From: Methylomonas koyamae
Lineage (GTDB): Bacteria > Pseudomonadota > Gammaproteobacteria > Methylococcales > Methylomonadaceae
Assembly (NCBI RefSeq): GCF_006483455.1
Contig: NZ_PPPU01000036.1
Coordinates: 1 to 64,000, forward strand
DNA: 64,000 bases
Direction of reading: 5' to 3'
Made by a program: the position numbers and the translations under genes. Position 1 is the first letter of the stretch. Each line of letters begins with the position of its first letter. Positions 50,833 through 60,474 of this stretch are shown here, piece after piece. Below the pieces are notes generated by a model, which saw only the letters and a list, made by a program, of their open reading frames with translations, was not told the DNA's origin and made no database searches.

Positions 50833-52425
50833 CTATCTATCCGGCTTAATATCAAATGCAATACAAATTCGTTCCTGGTCGGAATTGAATGGAATTGTGC
50901 GGTGGAACAATGACGATGGAAACAACACCAGGTCACCAACTTTTTGGTCGACGATTTGGGTCGGAAAGTCGTCGTGCAGCCGAGGGTAGTCATCACCATC
51001 GGTACCGTATTCGAAACTGCCTTCATGGTTGTTGCATTTGTCCGGTAGTTGCAAATAAACGCAACCGCTGATCCAGCCTTCTTCGTGGATGTGCGAGGTC
51101 AAATAGCCGCCCTGGTCCATGCGTAAATACCAGGAGCTGGCGAATTCCAGCGTTTTCGGAAACAAGCGAATCAACGCGTCATTACTGCCGGCAAAGTGTT
51201 GTTGGTAGGCTTTGACCTTGGCGCGGATCAGTGTCGCCAACCGCTGAAACGAGGCTTCCGGCCGCTGCAATAAATTTCCTGCCGACTGCATGCCGTAATA
51301 CAAACGGCCCTGCTTGCGCTCGGCGATGGCCAGATGTTTGACGTCATCCAGCAATTGGTTCAGCAAGGCGCTGCCGGGTTCCGTCAGTTCGGCTATCCGG
51401 GTGTGCTGAACGAACGCCATCGGATCGCGACAGTAGCCGTACACGTCGGATTGCCGGAAATTGGTGGCGTAGTGGGTCGCCAAACTGCCCAGCAACACCG
51501 AGTTGTGGCGGTCTTGGGCGATCAATTCATCCAGGCGCTGTTTGAATGCGTCGAATTGACTGGTTTTATACAAACACAGCAACACCCGCTCTTGAGCGTC
51601 GGCGAAATCCGACGCCGAGAAGTAAGGGATCGCCTGCTCGAACTGTCCTCCCAAACAATAACTCTCGCCCAGATTGTAATTGGCACGGCCGTGCTCGGGA
51701 TTGGCTTGCAGCGCGGCGCGGTAACAACGTACCGCTTCCTCCATGTTGCCTTGGTCGCGGTAAATCTCACCCAGGTCGTTCCAGGCATCGGCGAATTGCG
51801 GATCCAGGCGCAACGCTGCTTTGAAAGCGTCGATGGCTTGGCCGTGCGCGCCTTGGTCGTAAAGATTGGTGCCGAGATTGAAATAGCCCAGCGCATCGGC
51901 ATTGATCTCCAGGGCTTTGCGGTAACACTGCTCGGCCGCTTTCAGGTCGCCAAGCGTTTGCAGCACCGCGCCCCAATTGGCCCAAGCCTGGTAATAACCG
52001 GGTTGTTGCTCGACGGCCGTTCGATAATGCTTGGCCGCATCCTGCCATTGGTTTTGCTGCTGCAACAGCGCGCCCAAATTGAAATGCGCAACGGTCAGAT
52101 CGGGCTTGATTTGCAGAGCCTTACGGTAAGCGGCGATGGCGCCTTTGGCGTCGTTGAGTTGGGTATAAATCGCGCCGAGGTTGAAATGGATTTCGGCAAT
52201 ATTGGGATCGATGGCGATCATCTTGCGGAAGCTGGCCGCCGCCTCGCGCAACTTGCCTTGCACCTGTTGGCACATGCCCAGCAGATTCAGTAAAGGCAAG
52301 GATTTGGGGAACGCGTTCAGCAAGCCTTGCGCCTTGATTTCCGCCAATGGAATTTGGCCGACCTGGTACAGTTGATGGATGGCCTGTAATTCCGCCGGTT
52401 GCGGTTGTTTGGGCTGGGCTTTCAT
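50833..52425 (-). CDS. TPR-repeat protein with C-terminal 2-oxoglutarate/Fe(II) oxygenase domain
   Basis: 530 residues. About nine TPRs from ~10 to ~300 (AAYRKALQIKPDLTVAHFNLGALLQQQ, CYRKALEINADALGYFNLGTNLYDQ and others). C-terminal ~200 residues look like a PF13759-type oxygenase: SSWYLRMDQGGYLTSHIHEEGWISGCVYLQLP (HxH/E metal site), GDLVLFPSSLFHRTIPF (second His), ERICIAFDIKP (Arg binding 2-oxoglutarate). It may hydroxylate a protein partner held by the TPRs. Lies downstream of cysN on the same strand after a hairpin. Confidence 0.82.
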   Translation of the reverse strand: MKAQPKQPQPAELQAIHQLYQVGQIPLAEIKAQGLLNAFPKSLPLLNLLGMCQQVQGKLREAAASFRKMIAIDPNIAEIHFNLGAIYTQLNDAKGAIAAYRKALQIKPDLTVAHFNLGALLQQQNQWQDAAKHYRTAVEQQPGYYQAWANWGAVLQTLGDLKAAEQCYRKALEINADALGYFNLGTNLYDQGAHGQAIDAFKAALRLDPQFADAWNDLGEIYRDQGNMEEAVRCYRAALQANPEHGRANYNLGESYCLGGQFEQAIPYFSASDFADAQERVLLCLYKTSQFDAFKQRLDELIAQDRHNSVLLGSLATHYATNFRQSDVYGYCRDPMAFVQHTRIAELTEPGSALLNQLLDDVKHLAIAERKQGRLYYGMQSAGNLLQRPEASFQRLATLIRAKVKAYQQHFAGSNDALIRLFPKTLEFASSWYLRMDQGGYLTSHIHEEGWISGCVYLQLPDKCNNHEGSFEYGTDGDDYPRLHDDFPTQIVDQKVGDLVLFPSSLFHRTIPFNSDQERICIAFDIKPDR

Positions 52426-52485
52426 CGTCAGTCGATACCCGTGTGCTGGTTACAGGTGGTTGAGCAGCAAACTCGCCGCCGGGAA

Positions 52486-52510
52486 CCGCCAGGTCACAAG
52501 GACCTGGCGG
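52486..52510 (-). other. Hairpin between cysN and the TPR-oxygenase gene
   Basis: Perfect 10-bp stem CCGCCAGGTC / GACCTGGCGG with a 5-nt loop, 10 nt after the cysN stop. A long T-run is lacking, so it is a weak or Rho-assisted terminator candidate. Confidence 0.6.
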
Positions 52511-52519
52511 CAAACGGAT

Positions 52520-54145
52520 TTAACGCACCACTTCGCGCTGTTTCAATGCACCGTAAATGTCGTCGACGCTCATTTGGTCAGCGTCGAAGGCCAAATCGGC
52601 GGCATCGTCTGCCAAACCTACCGCCAAGCAGATCAAACCAGCGTTTTTAATCGCGGCGGCCAGTGCCGAATCGGCTTGCTCCAATACCGTCGCGGCGTGA
52701 CCGGTGTCGAACAGGCGGCGCTCCAGATGATAAGCCATAGTTTTGGCATCAGCGCCAGCGAGGGCGACGATGGTGGCGGTTTGGCCGAAGCGGCTGGCGC
52801 GTTCCTCAGCAGTGACCGGCGCCCATTCGTCCTTGCTGGCATCGCCGACGATCATGCCGGCGCCGACCGTGACGTTGGTCAAACGGTCGATGATGATGAA
52901 CGAGCCGGTGGCTTTATTGCGCTTATAGGGTTCGAACACCACTGGCGCATTGACCGCCACGGTGCACAGGCCGATTTCGTTCAGTTTCAATTCGTCGGCG
53001 TCGTGGTGTTCCAGGGTGTTGACGTCGATGCGATGGTGAATCGTCGCCACCGAACCGGACACGCTGCGAGTGGCCAGTTTGATCACGTACTGGCGACCGG
53101 GCAACATGGCTTGTTCGGTCATCCAGACAATGTTGGCCTTGAATTTATCGGCGACGCTGGGTGTGGTTTGTTGCTGGCCCAGGATGACGTCGCCGCGGCT
53201 GATGTCGATCTCGTCGTTCAGCGTCAAGGTCACGGCCATGCCGGCGAAAGCTTGTTGCAGATCGCCGTCGAAAGTCACGATCGATTTAATCGTGCTGGTT
53301 TTGCCGGACGGCAGCGCGGTAATCGCATCTCCCTTATGAAAAATACCCGACGCCACGGTACCGCAGAAGCCGCGGAAATCCAGATTCGGCCGGTTGACGT
53401 ACTGCACCGGAAAGCGGGCGTCGTCGAAATTATGGTCGCTGGCGATTTCGATGCTGTTCAGCAATTCCATCATCGGCAGGCCGCTGAACCAAGGCATATT
53501 GGCGCTGGGGTTGACCACGTTGTCACCGTCCAAAGCCGACATTGGAATGAAATGGATATCATGCAAATCCAGATGTTTGACGAAAGCCATGTAATCGTCG
53601 CGAATCTTTTCGAAGGTTTCCTGGCTGTAGCCGACCAAGTCCATTTTGTTGACCGCGACGATGATGTGCTTGATACCCAGCAGCGAGGCGATGAAACTGT
53701 GGCGTTTGGTTTGGGTTTGCACGCCGTAACGGGCGTCGATCAGGATCACCGCCAAATCGCAGGTCGAGGCGCCAGTGGCCATGTTGCGTGTGTATTGCTC
53801 GTGGCCCGGCGTGTCGGCGATGATGAATTTGCGGGTCGAGGTCGAGAAATAACGGTAAGCGACATCAATGGTAATGCCTTGCTCGCGCTCCGCTTGCAGG
53901 CCGTCGACCAACAAAGCCAAATCGATCTTGCCGGCGCCGGTGGTGCCGGACTTGACGCTGTCGGCCTGCACCGCGGCCAACTGGTCTTCGTAGATCATCT
54001 TCGAGTCGTGCAACAAGCGGCCGATCAGTGTGCTCTTGCCGTCGTCGACGTTACCGCAGGTCAAAAATCGCAGCAACTCCTTGCGTTCGTGTTGCGCCAA
54101 GTAGGCGTTGATGTCGGTGGCGATGAGGTCGGATTGATGGGACAT
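52520..54145 (-). CDS. cysN: Sulfate adenylyltransferase subunit 1 (GTPase), with degenerate APS-kinase-like tail
   Basis: 541 residues. G1 [18 protein letters not shown]3 [16 protein letters not shown]4 NKMDLVGY: the CysN GTPase that drives ATP sulfurylase. Beta-barrel domains follow to ~440. The last ~95 residues ([44 protein letters not shown]) align in style with the start of CysC, but the P-loop GxxGxGKS is replaced by ALAGADAKT and the rest is shortened, so it is a remnant without kinase activity. Its partner cysD lies 1.2 kb upstream, separated by an insert. Confidence 0.9.
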   Translation of the reverse strand: MSHQSDLIATDINAYLAQHERKELLRFLTCGNVDDGKSTLIGRLLHDSKMIYEDQLAAVQADSVKSGTTGAGKIDLALLVDGLQAEREQGITIDVAYRYFSTSTRKFIIADTPGHEQYTRNMATGASTCDLAVILIDARYGVQTQTKRHSFIASLLGIKHIIVAVNKMDLVGYSQETFEKIRDDYMAFVKHLDLHDIHFIPMSALDGDNVVNPSANMPWFSGLPMMELLNSIEIASDHNFDDARFPVQYVNRPNLDFRGFCGTVASGIFHKGDAITALPSGKTSTIKSIVTFDGDLQQAFAGMAVTLTLNDEIDISRGDVILGQQQTTPSVADKFKANIVWMTEQAMLPGRQYVIKLATRSVSGSVATIHHRIDVNTLEHHDADELKLNEIGLCTVAVNAPVVFEPYKRNKATGSFIIIDRLTNVTVGAGMIVGDASKDEWAPVTAEERASRFGQTATIVALAGADAKTMAYHLERRLFDTGHAATVLEQADSALAAAIKNAGLICLAVGLADDAADLAFDADQMSVDDIYGALKQREVVR

Positions 54146-54199
54146 GGTCTTAGGTTCAGGGTAAAAGGTTCAGGGCGGTTGCTCAGTATTCAGGGTTAA

Positions 54200-54209
54200 A
54201 ACGCTGTTT
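54200..54209 (+). repeat. 10-bp direct repeat, cysN side of the insert
   Basis: AACGCTGTTT, repeated at 55292-55301 on the other side of the two inserted genes. Confidence 0.5.
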
Positions 54210-54549
54210 AAGATTGGCGAGCTTTTATCAGAGCTGAAAGCATTTTTGAAATTTGTTCGGCTTCTTCTTTAAAATTCATTCCGATTTGTTTGGGGATGTA
54301 ACCAATTTTTATGCCAATGTAAAGTTGTGTGCGTAATTCACCAGCCGAGCCTCGAGCGTAATAAAAAAACTTGATAGCATCTTTGTTTGTGCCGCGTTCA
54401 TATCCCTCTGCTATGTTGCTTGGGATAGAAAGAGCGCTACGAGTTATTTGATCTTTGAAGCTAAAGTCTCGACATTCATTAAGTTGTTGATAAATATCAA
54501 CACACAATCTGCATGCTCTTTGCCAAACTTCAAGATCTTCAAAACGCAT
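54208..54549 (-). CDS. Four-helix-bundle protein (23S rRNA IVP family)
   Basis: 113 residues. RFEDLEVWQRACRLCVDIYQQL ... FSFKDQITRSALSIPSNIAEGYERGTNKDAIKFFYYARGSAGELRTQLYIGIKIGYI is the four-helix-bundle/S23 pattern. Related proteins occur in 23S rRNA intervening sequences and mobile elements; Avd of diversity-generating elements shares the fold. No reverse transcriptase is near. AT-rich, second gene of the insert between cysD and cysN. Confidence 0.85.
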   Translation of the reverse strand: MRFEDLEVWQRACRLCVDIYQQLNECRDFSFKDQITRSALSIPSNIAEGYERGTNKDAIKFFYYARGSAGELRTQLYIGIKIGYIPKQIGMNFKEEAEQISKMLSALIKARQS

Positions 54550-54557
54550 AGTTTGAG

Positions 54558-55283
54558 TTAAAAGACATTTTTAGTTAGCCAATCAGCTCCTTTTATCAAT
54601 TCCTCTACCTGCTCTTTTGTAGGGTCTACATCTTTTTTGTGAGAGCACAAATTACGAAGGTCTGCCAAATAGCTGATTTTTCGCCAGGTGGGAGTATCGA
54701 TGACTAACGCGGTTTTAAGTGGCTCATTCAAATCGGCAATGGTTGGGCTTTTCTTTCCAATCTTAATGCCATGAGAGTTTGCAACCTTTTGTAGGTGAGT
54801 TTCAATAATAACCCCGACAAGCGCACCGGCTGCCCTAGGGCTAATTTTTATTAGTAACTTTGCTGTAGCAATTTCATTATCTTGCAGTTCAGCGTAAAGC
54901 TCTCCTTCTATATTGCCCAAAATTGAATCGCATCGGTTCGTTATTGAGTTCAGAATTGCGAGCTGATTTGAAAAGCAATTTATAACTACTCCTCTGCGAT
55001 TAAAATCGAAGTTACCATTCGGAATTATCATTTTCAAGTAATCTTGAATGACATATGTTCCGTACCCTAAAGACTTTCTTTTAGGATTTATTTCATAATA
55101 ACTTCTGAATTCCTCGTAGCGGTCTGGAGCAAGCGAGTCCACTACCTTGAGTGCTTTTGTATACCAGTTTTGGTAGCCAAAATTAAATGAAGTCTCTTCG
55201 TTTTTTTCAAAAGCAGCGCCCAACAATAATCCTTCATCATAAAGAGCAGAAATCGAAGCAATGATTGCTTCCCGTTTATTCAT
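54558..55283 (-). CDS. HEPN-like protein of unknown function
   Basis: 241 residues, AT-rich gene. Mostly helical. The C-terminus YLADLRNLCSHKKDVDPTKEQVEELIKGADWL has an R-x4-H motif (Arg210, His215) of the kind that forms HEPN RNase active sites, in a DUF4145/AbiTii-like setting. The N-terminal part has no known domain. It is 8 nt upstream of the four-helix-bundle gene, so the two are probably co-transcribed. Such proteins often act in phage defence or as toxins; here this is inference. Confidence 0.68.
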   Translation of the reverse strand: MNKREAIIASISALYDEGLLLGAAFEKNEETSFNFGYQNWYTKALKVVDSLAPDRYEEFRSYYEINPKRKSLGYGTYVIQDYLKMIIPNGNFDFNRRGVVINCFSNQLAILNSITNRCDSILGNIEGELYAELQDNEIATAKLLIKISPRAAGALVGVIIETHLQKVANSHGIKIGKKSPTIADLNEPLKTALVIDTPTWRKISYLADLRNLCSHKKDVDPTKEQVEELIKGADWLTKNVF

Positions 55284-55291
55284 GAGACCTC

Positions 55292-55301
55292 AACGCTGTT
55301 T
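55292..55301 (+). repeat. 10-bp direct repeat, cysD side of the insert
   Basis: AACGCTGTTT, matching 54200-54209. The two copies bracket exactly the two AT-rich genes. Confidence 0.5.
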
Positions 55302-55330
55302 TGAACCCTGTGCCTTGAATCTTGCACCTA

Positions 55331-56242
55331 TTAAAAATACCCTTCCCGCTTCTTCTGTTCCATAGACCCGGCCTGATCATGGTCGATCAAGCGACCCTGA
55401 CGCTCGGACGTGGTGGTCAGCAACATTTCCTGAATGATTTCCGGCAAGGTGGTTGCGGTCGATTCGACGGCGCCGGTCAGCGGGTAGCAGCCCAAGGTAC
55501 GGAAGCGCACCATTTTCATTTCGACTTTGTCTTCGGGGCCGATCGGCATGCGGTCGTCGTCGACCATGATCAGCATGCCATCCTTGTTGACCACCGGACG
55601 CTCCTTGGCGAAGTACAGCGGCACGATGGGGATGTTTTCCAGATGGATGTATTGCCAGATATCCAATTCAGTCCAGTTGGACAGCGGGAATACCCGAATC
55701 GATTCACCCTTGTCGATCTTGCCGTTATAGATGTTCCAAAGCTCCGGGCGCTGGTTTTTTGGGTCCCAGCGGTGGTTCTTGTCGCGAAACGAGTAAACCC
55801 GCTCCTTGGCACGGGATTTTTCCTCGTCGCGGCGGGCGCCGCCGAACGCGGCGTCAAACTGGTATTTGTTCAAGGCCTGTTTCAGGGAGTCGGTTTTCAT
55901 GACGTCGGTATGCTTCTTACTGCCGTGGGTGAACGGGCCGATGCCCTGGGCGACGCCTTCCTGATTGATATGGACGATCAGATCCCAGCCCAGATCTTTG
56001 GCCATGTTGTTCCGAAACTCGATCATTTCCCGGAATTTCCAGGTGGTATCGACGTGCAACAACGGAAACGGCGGTTTGCCGGGAAAGAAGGCTTTGCGGG
56101 TCAGATGCAGCATGACCGCCGAGTCCTTGCCGATGGAATAGAGCATGACGGGCTTTTCGAATTCCGCTGCCACTTCGCGGATGATGTGGATACTTTCGGC
56201 TTCGAGCTGTTTCAGGTGGGTCAGTTTATAATCGGTCATCAA
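55331..56242 (-). CDS. cysD: Sulfate adenylyltransferase subunit 2
   Basis: 303 residues, full length for CysD. PP-loop [12 protein letters not shown] (SxGxDS) binds ATP; further blocks [41 protein letters not shown] and [15 protein letters not shown]. Makes adenosine-5'-phosphosulfate with CysN. Normally cysD and cysN are adjacent; here two foreign genes separate them. Confidence 0.94.
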   Translation of the reverse strand: MMTDYKLTHLKQLEAESIHIIREVAAEFEKPVMLYSIGKDSAVMLHLTRKAFFPGKPPFPLLHVDTTWKFREMIEFRNNMAKDLGWDLIVHINQEGVAQGIGPFTHGSKKHTDVMKTDSLKQALNKYQFDAAFGGARRDEEKSRAKERVYSFRDKNHRWDPKNQRPELWNIYNGKIDKGESIRVFPLSNWTELDIWQYIHLENIPIVPLYFAKERPVVNKDGMLIMVDDDRMPIGPEDKVEMKMVRFRTLGCYPLTGAVESTATTLPEIIQEMLLTTTSERQGRLIDHDQAGSMEQKKREGYF

Positions 56243-56328
56243 TTATCCGGGGCGCGCGGCCTGTTTGCATGCAAAGGTTAGTGCGCTATTTTAATGGCAA
56301 ACCCCTATCGACGCCATCGGCAAAGCTT

Positions 56329-56739
56329 ATGAGACAGTACCACGGCTTGGAAACTCTACGGGCAGCAATCTCCGGCCGGCCGACACTGGCAAAGTTGGCG
56401 GAATGCTTACTGGATGACCTGCGCGAATGCCGTTGCACGATATTCGGCAGCATTGGTGACGACGACCGCGTCGTGCTGGCCGAGCTGAGCTTGGAAGCCG
56501 ATACGCTGCTTTACGAACACTTCGAACAACGCCTCGACTTGCAGATGGCCGGGCCGATTTTGCGCGACGATTGCGTGCCGCTGACCTTTCGTTTGGCCGG
56601 CGAGCGATTTGCAATCACCGGCCGCTGTTCGGCTTTACCGCACGTCTGCGGCCGGGATTTATATTTGAGCCGTTACAGCGGCCAAATTGGCGACATTGCC
56701 CGGCAACGTTTTCAAATTCCGCTGAAACAATTGCCGTAA
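56329..56739 (+). CDS. Protein of unknown function, divergent from cysD
   Basis: 136 residues from ATG 56329; ATG 56269 in the same frame is another candidate and neither has a good ribosome site. Contains AECLLDDLRECRCTIFGSIGDDDRVVLAEL and RLAGERFAITGRCSALPHVCGRDLYLSRYS, with five Cys. No family recognised. Convergent with trxC. Confidence 0.6.
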   Translation: MRQYHGLETLRAAISGRPTLAKLAECLLDDLRECRCTIFGSIGDDDRVVLAELSLEADTLLYEHFEQRLDLQMAGPILRDDCVPLTFRLAGERFAITGRCSALPHVCGRDLYLSRYSGQIGDIARQRFQIPLKQLP

Positions 56740-56748
56740 CAAATCAGT

Positions 56749-57183
56749 TCAAGCGTGACTTTTTGCCCAGCGCACGATGTCTTGGGCTGACATCGCCCCG
56801 GCCTGGCGGGCAATTTCGCGGCCGCCCTTGAACAAGATCAGCGTCGGGATGCTGCGGATCTGGTAATGCGCGCTCAACTCGACCTGGGCTTCGGTGTCGA
56901 TTTTTCCCAGGCGCATCGTCGGTTCCAATAAGCCGGCCGCCTGGGCAAAGGCCGGCGCCATCATCCGGCAGGGCCCGCACCAAGCCGCCCAAAAATCCAC
57001 CAGCAGCGGTATCTCGCTAGAACGCAGATGTTTGTCGAAATTGGCGGCGGTCAATTCCAGCGGATGGCCGGTAAACAGCGCTTGATGGCATTGGCCGCAT
57101 TTTGGCTGCTGAGCCAGCCGCGCGGCAGGCAGGCGGTTGATGGCCGCGCAATGCGGGCAGGCTAAGTGAATCGATTCGCTCAT
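56749..57183 (-). CDS. trxC: Thioredoxin 2
   Basis: 144 residues. N-terminal zinc ribbon CPHC ... CGQC (residues ~9-35) distinguishes TrxC from TrxA. Thioredoxin fold follows with active site WCGPC and the cis-Pro segment SIPTLILFKGG. Reduces protein disulfides, often under oxidative stress. Confidence 0.92.
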   Translation of the reverse strand: MSESIHLACPHCAAINRLPAARLAQQPKCGQCHQALFTGHPLELTAANFDKHLRSSEIPLLVDFWAAWCGPCRMMAPAFAQAAGLLEPTMRLGKIDTEAQVELSAHYQIRSIPTLILFKGGREIARQAGAMSAQDIVRWAKSHA

Positions 57184-57281
57184 ATTTGGCCTCGGAATAG
57201 GGACGGCTAGCCTTCGCGGCGGCGAAGGGATTGCCGCTTAAACTTAGGGCGGTGCTGCTAAAAACAAGAGGCTGATCGAAA

Positions 57282-58232
57282 TTATCGCCACAAACCGCCG
57301 ATTCGCCAGCGCGGCGCCCGCCGTACCGGAGTTACGCGGTAACCCAGTAACGGTGCATAGTCCAGCCAGTGACTCGGCGCCGCCGGCATCAAGGCCTGTA
57401 GCCGACGAATCCGTTCTTCGGTCGGCGGATGGGTGCGCAGCCAGGACGGTTCCGGGTTGCCCCAACCGGGAAACAACACGGCCAGCCAGCCCTTGCTGGC
57501 TTGTTCGATATGGGCCAGCGCTTGCGCCAAACCCAGCGGGTCGCCGGTCAGCAAGGCCGCATTCAAATCGGCGTCGTATTCGCGAGTACGGGACAAGCCC
57601 AGTTGCGCCAGCAGAGCCAAGTGCGGCGAAAACAACAATAGCAGTATCGCCGGCCAGTTAAACTCGAATACGACGTCGGCAAGCAGCATGGCCGGAATAC
57701 TTAGCAGTAGAAACAACTGTCCTAAACTCGCAAACACCGCAGTGATGCGGCTAACCGCATCAGCCAGACTCATCACCCGCAAATCGTTGTTGGCAATATG
57801 CGAGATTTCGTGGGCCAACACACCCGCCAGTTCTCGGGTCGATAGGCGCTGCAACAGGCTGTCGCTCAGCGCGATCGCCGATTGCTTGCGGCTGCCCACG
57901 GCAAAGGCGTTGATGACCGGACTGGGGAAGAAGTAAGGCGTCGGTGCGCTGGGCAGTTCGGCACGTTCGGCCAGCGTTTCCAGCATTTGCCAAAGTACCG
58001 GGGCTTCTTGCGGATAAATCGGCCGGGCCCGATAGAAACTCAAGGTCAGACGCCAAGCGGTGCTGGGTGTAATCAACAAACCGAAGCCGGCCGCCGCCAG
58101 GGCCATCCAGATACCGTCGTCGCCGAATAACAGACTGCCGGCCAGCGCGCAAATACCCAACAACGCGGCAACCAATAAAACGGTTTGCAGCCGATTCAGC
58201 CAGCGATGGCTGCGGCGAATAGCGCGATTCAT
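57282..58232 (-). CDS. M48-family membrane metalloprotease (HtpX-like)
   Basis: 316 residues. Two N-terminal membrane segments (~15-60), zinc site LAGVLAHEISHIANNDLRVMSLADAV (HExxH), two more membrane spans (~165-215), then SRTREYDADLNAALLTGDPLGLAQAL with the third ligand Glu, and a C-terminal LRTHPPTEERIRRL. Degrades damaged membrane proteins. Followed upstream by the chaperone pair cbpM-cbpA on the same strand, 2 nt apart. Confidence 0.88.
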   Translation of the reverse strand: MNRAIRRSHRWLNRLQTVLLVAALLGICALAGSLLFGDDGIWMALAAAGFGLLITPSTAWRLTLSFYRARPIYPQEAPVLWQMLETLAERAELPSAPTPYFFPSPVINAFAVGSRKQSAIALSDSLLQRLSTRELAGVLAHEISHIANNDLRVMSLADAVSRITAVFASLGQLFLLLSIPAMLLADVVFEFNWPAILLLLFSPHLALLAQLGLSRTREYDADLNAALLTGDPLGLAQALAHIEQASKGWLAVLFPGWGNPEPSWLRTHPPTEERIRRLQALMPAAPSHWLDYAPLLGYRVTPVRRAPRWRIGGLWR

Positions 58233-58234
58233 GA

Positions 58235-58546
58235 CTACTCCAAGCCGGCGCGGCGGAGACGACGCCGCAGGTCGTCGATTTCTTCCTGCATGTCGGCGAC
58301 CAGCGCCGCCAATTCCGGTATCGCCTCGAACTGGCGCTCAATGGCGGCGATACGCTTTACCCGCAGCAGCGTGGCACTGGAGAAGCGCCACTCTTCGCCG
58401 TGTCGGCTTGGCGTCAGCAAGCCCTCCGCAACGTGGTGGCTGATCCATTCGTGGTCCACCGCGGCCAACGCGGCAAGCTGCCGTAACGTCAGGCCGTGCT
58501 CTTCAAGAATGGCGTCTATGGCGATGGCGGTCAACGATCCGGACAT
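58235..58546 (-). CDS. cbpM: Chaperone modulator CbpM
   Basis: 103 residues. MerR-like start (LTLRQLAALAAVDHEWISHHVAEGLLTPSRHGEEWRFSSATLLRVKRI) and C-terminal coiled coil (EEIDDLRRRLRRAG). The direct neighbour of cbpA, as in E. coli; inhibits CbpA. Confidence 0.85.
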   Translation of the reverse strand: MSGSLTAIAIDAILEEHGLTLRQLAALAAVDHEWISHHVAEGLLTPSRHGEEWRFSSATLLRVKRIAAIERQFEAIPELAALVADMQEEIDDLRRRLRRAGLE

Positions 58547-58549
58547 GGC

Positions 58550-59494
58550 TCAGCTCCCGTGTGCGGCGCGCGGATCGAAAGCCAATTCGCGCGCCATGGT
58601 TTGGTAAAGTTCTCTGGCTTTGGCGGTGTTGGCCGGCGGCAGCACCACGTGTATATCCAGCAGCAAATCGCCGGGCGTCGCGCTGGGGATGCCCTTACCG
58701 CGCACGCGCAATTGCTGGCCGCTCTGGGTGCCCTCCGGAATCCGCACTTTCAATCCGGTCTCGAACAAATTGACCGGCAACACCGCGCCGAGTGCCGCTT
58801 CCCATGGCGTCACCGCCAAAGTCATATGCAGATTGTTACCGTCGACGCGCAATTGCGGATGCGGATTGAAATGGACTTCCAGCAACAGGTCGCCGGACTT
58901 GCCGTTGCCCACGCCCGGCGAGCCCTGACCGGCCAGGCGAATGATCTGGCCTTCGTAGACGCCCCTGGGGATTTTGACGTTCAAGGTGCGGGTATTCAGT
59001 GTAACGTGGCCGCCGGCATCCATCGCCGGCACCCGCAGACTGATCTGACGGGTGGCGCCGCGGAAAGCATCCTCGATATCGAGCAACACTTTGGCATGAT
59101 GATCCTCGCCCTGGGCATGAAAACTACCGGCGTGAGCTTCGAACGGACCGCCGCGGCCGCGCGCGCCCATGCGACCGAACAACTGGCTGAAAAAATCGCC
59201 GAAATCCGCCGTATCGCCGCTGGAAAACTCGAAGCCGGCGTCCCAGTTCGGCGGCGGATGAAACTCCTGGCCGGAACGGTAACCACGGCCGAGTTGATCG
59301 TAGGCCGCGCGTTTCTCGGTGTCGGACAAGACGGCATATGCCTCGTTAACTTCCTTCATCCGCGCTTCGGCATCCGGCTCTTTGGATATGTCCGGATGGT
59401 ATTTACGGGCCAATTTACGGTAGGCCTTTTTGATATCCGCCAAAGCCGCATCGCGGCCGACGCCCAAAATCTGGTAATAATCTTTGTATTGCAC
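58550..59494 (-). CDS. cbpA: DnaJ-like co-chaperone CbpA
   Basis: 314 residues. J domain 1-68 with the HPD motif (KYHPDIS), Gly/Phe-rich linker, then the DnaJ C-terminal substrate-binding domains ([55 protein letters not shown]). No zinc finger, as in CbpA. Works with DnaK. Confidence 0.93.
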   Translation of the reverse strand: MQYKDYYQILGVGRDAALADIKKAYRKLARKYHPDISKEPDAEARMKEVNEAYAVLSDTEKRAAYDQLGRGYRSGQEFHPPPNWDAGFEFSSGDTADFGDFFSQLFGRMGARGRGGPFEAHAGSFHAQGEDHHAKVLLDIEDAFRGATRQISLRVPAMDAGGHVTLNTRTLNVKIPRGVYEGQIIRLAGQGSPGVGNGKSGDLLLEVHFNPHPQLRVDGNNLHMTLAVTPWEAALGAVLPVNLFETGLKVRIPEGTQSGQQLRVRGKGIPSATPGDLLLDIHVVLPPANTAKARELYQTMARELAFDPRAAHGS

Positions 59495-59739
59495 GCCACG
59501 CCTCCAGTGACTGAAGCCGCCAAACTCAGCTGAGCCGGGTTCTTATAAACGATAGCGATCGGATGGACAATCGGCAAATGCAGACCACCCTCCTCCCGGC
59601 TCGATCATCGAGAAATGAAATGTCGGCCATTCGAATAAAAATCAAGAGCCTGGCTTGAAGCGCAAACGGCTTGAACCAATCGGATCAGCACCCATCTTAC
59701 GCAGCAATTCTTTTATCGATTTGATAGAATGAAGGTTCC

Positions 59740-60118
59740 GGGGGTGACATGGCTTCGACGTGGGTAGCAAAACCTCAGGTGCATGCCGAGCACAGTACAG
59801 CTCGTAAAACCTACTGAAAACAAGTATTCGCAAACGACGAAAACTACTCAGTGGCCTTAGCAGCTTAAAACCTGCACCACTTCTCTGACCAGATGTACTT
59901 ATGCGTCTGGAGTCCTTTCGGGGACGCTCAGGGATCATATTACATAAGATCGCGCCAGGGCTTAGTTCGGAGCCTGAAGCGCTAAATCCAATCGAAATCG
60001 CTGTTGATCCTCTTGGCCCGACGGGTAGTCAACAGTTAAATTAAAAGCGCGGGATAAGCATGTAGAGCTTGTGGCGGAGTGCTTGCGGACGGGGGTTCAA
60101 TTCCCCCCACCTCCACCA
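59740..60118 (+). ncRNA. ssrA: tmRNA
   Basis: 379 nt. The 5' GGGGGTGACATGGCTTCGACG and 3' TTCAATTCCCCCCACCTCCACCA form the tRNA-like domain; CCA is encoded. The tag frame starts at GCA 59830: ANDENYSVALAA, stop TAA 59866-59868. -10 TAGAAT at 59725-59730, ten nt before the mature 5' end. Rescues stalled ribosomes with SmpB. Confidence 0.95.
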
Positions 60119-60125
60119 AATACAA

Positions 60126-60155
60126 GGGCTCGGATAATCTCCGGGCCTTTTTTTT
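60126..60155 (+). terminator. Terminator of ssrA
   Basis: Stem GGGCTCGGA / TCCGGGCCT (with G-U pairs), then a run of eight T. Confidence 0.83.
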
Positions 60156-60291
60156 GCCTGAAATCCCCGCACCACTCGGGTTCCGGGCATCTGTGTTCAG
60201 GGGAATCGGCACTGATGCAACTAACTGGTAGATTTTCAACGCTCGTTGCCGGCTCTGCTTATACCTGCTGAGCGCGGACGCCACGAATCCT

Positions 60292-60474
60292 AAACCGTGG
60301 CTTATCGCCGAGGATGTCGCCCAGCACTTAGACGCGCTGGCGCGAACGCAAGGGATTACCGGCACGCAAAATTGGGCGACTTTGGAAATTTCAATTGTCT
60401 GAGGTCGATGAATGGGTGCGCGCGGGCGGCGCGAGTGAAAAGCAAGAGCCCGATTTACGGGAGAGCAATCGGCC
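60292..60474 (+). pseudogene. Decayed helix-turn-helix DNA-binding protein upstream of hsdR
   Basis: Frame 1 from 60292 reads KPWLIAEDVAQHLD, the start of the excisionase-type HTH proteins often found before hsdR. About 20 codons on, the match moves to another frame: GLPARKIGRLWKFQLSEVDEWVRAGGASEKQ. About 8 residues of the recognition helix are missing at the junction, and the original frame meets TGA at 60401. One deletion with frameshift explains both. No start codon is evident. Confidence 0.72.

Noticed and set aside
51334-54199. Plus-strand open frames of 319 and 606 codons opposite the TPR and cysN genes
   Set aside because: Antisense shadows of well-recognised proteins; translations show no motif.
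54208-54549. Four-helix-bundle protein as an Avd accessory of a retroelement
   Set aside because: No reverse transcriptase or template repeat lies near; the IVP-type passenger interpretation is simpler.
58496-59533. 345-codon plus-strand frame over cbpM-cbpA
   Set aside because: Complementary to two well-supported genes; no homology-like sequence.
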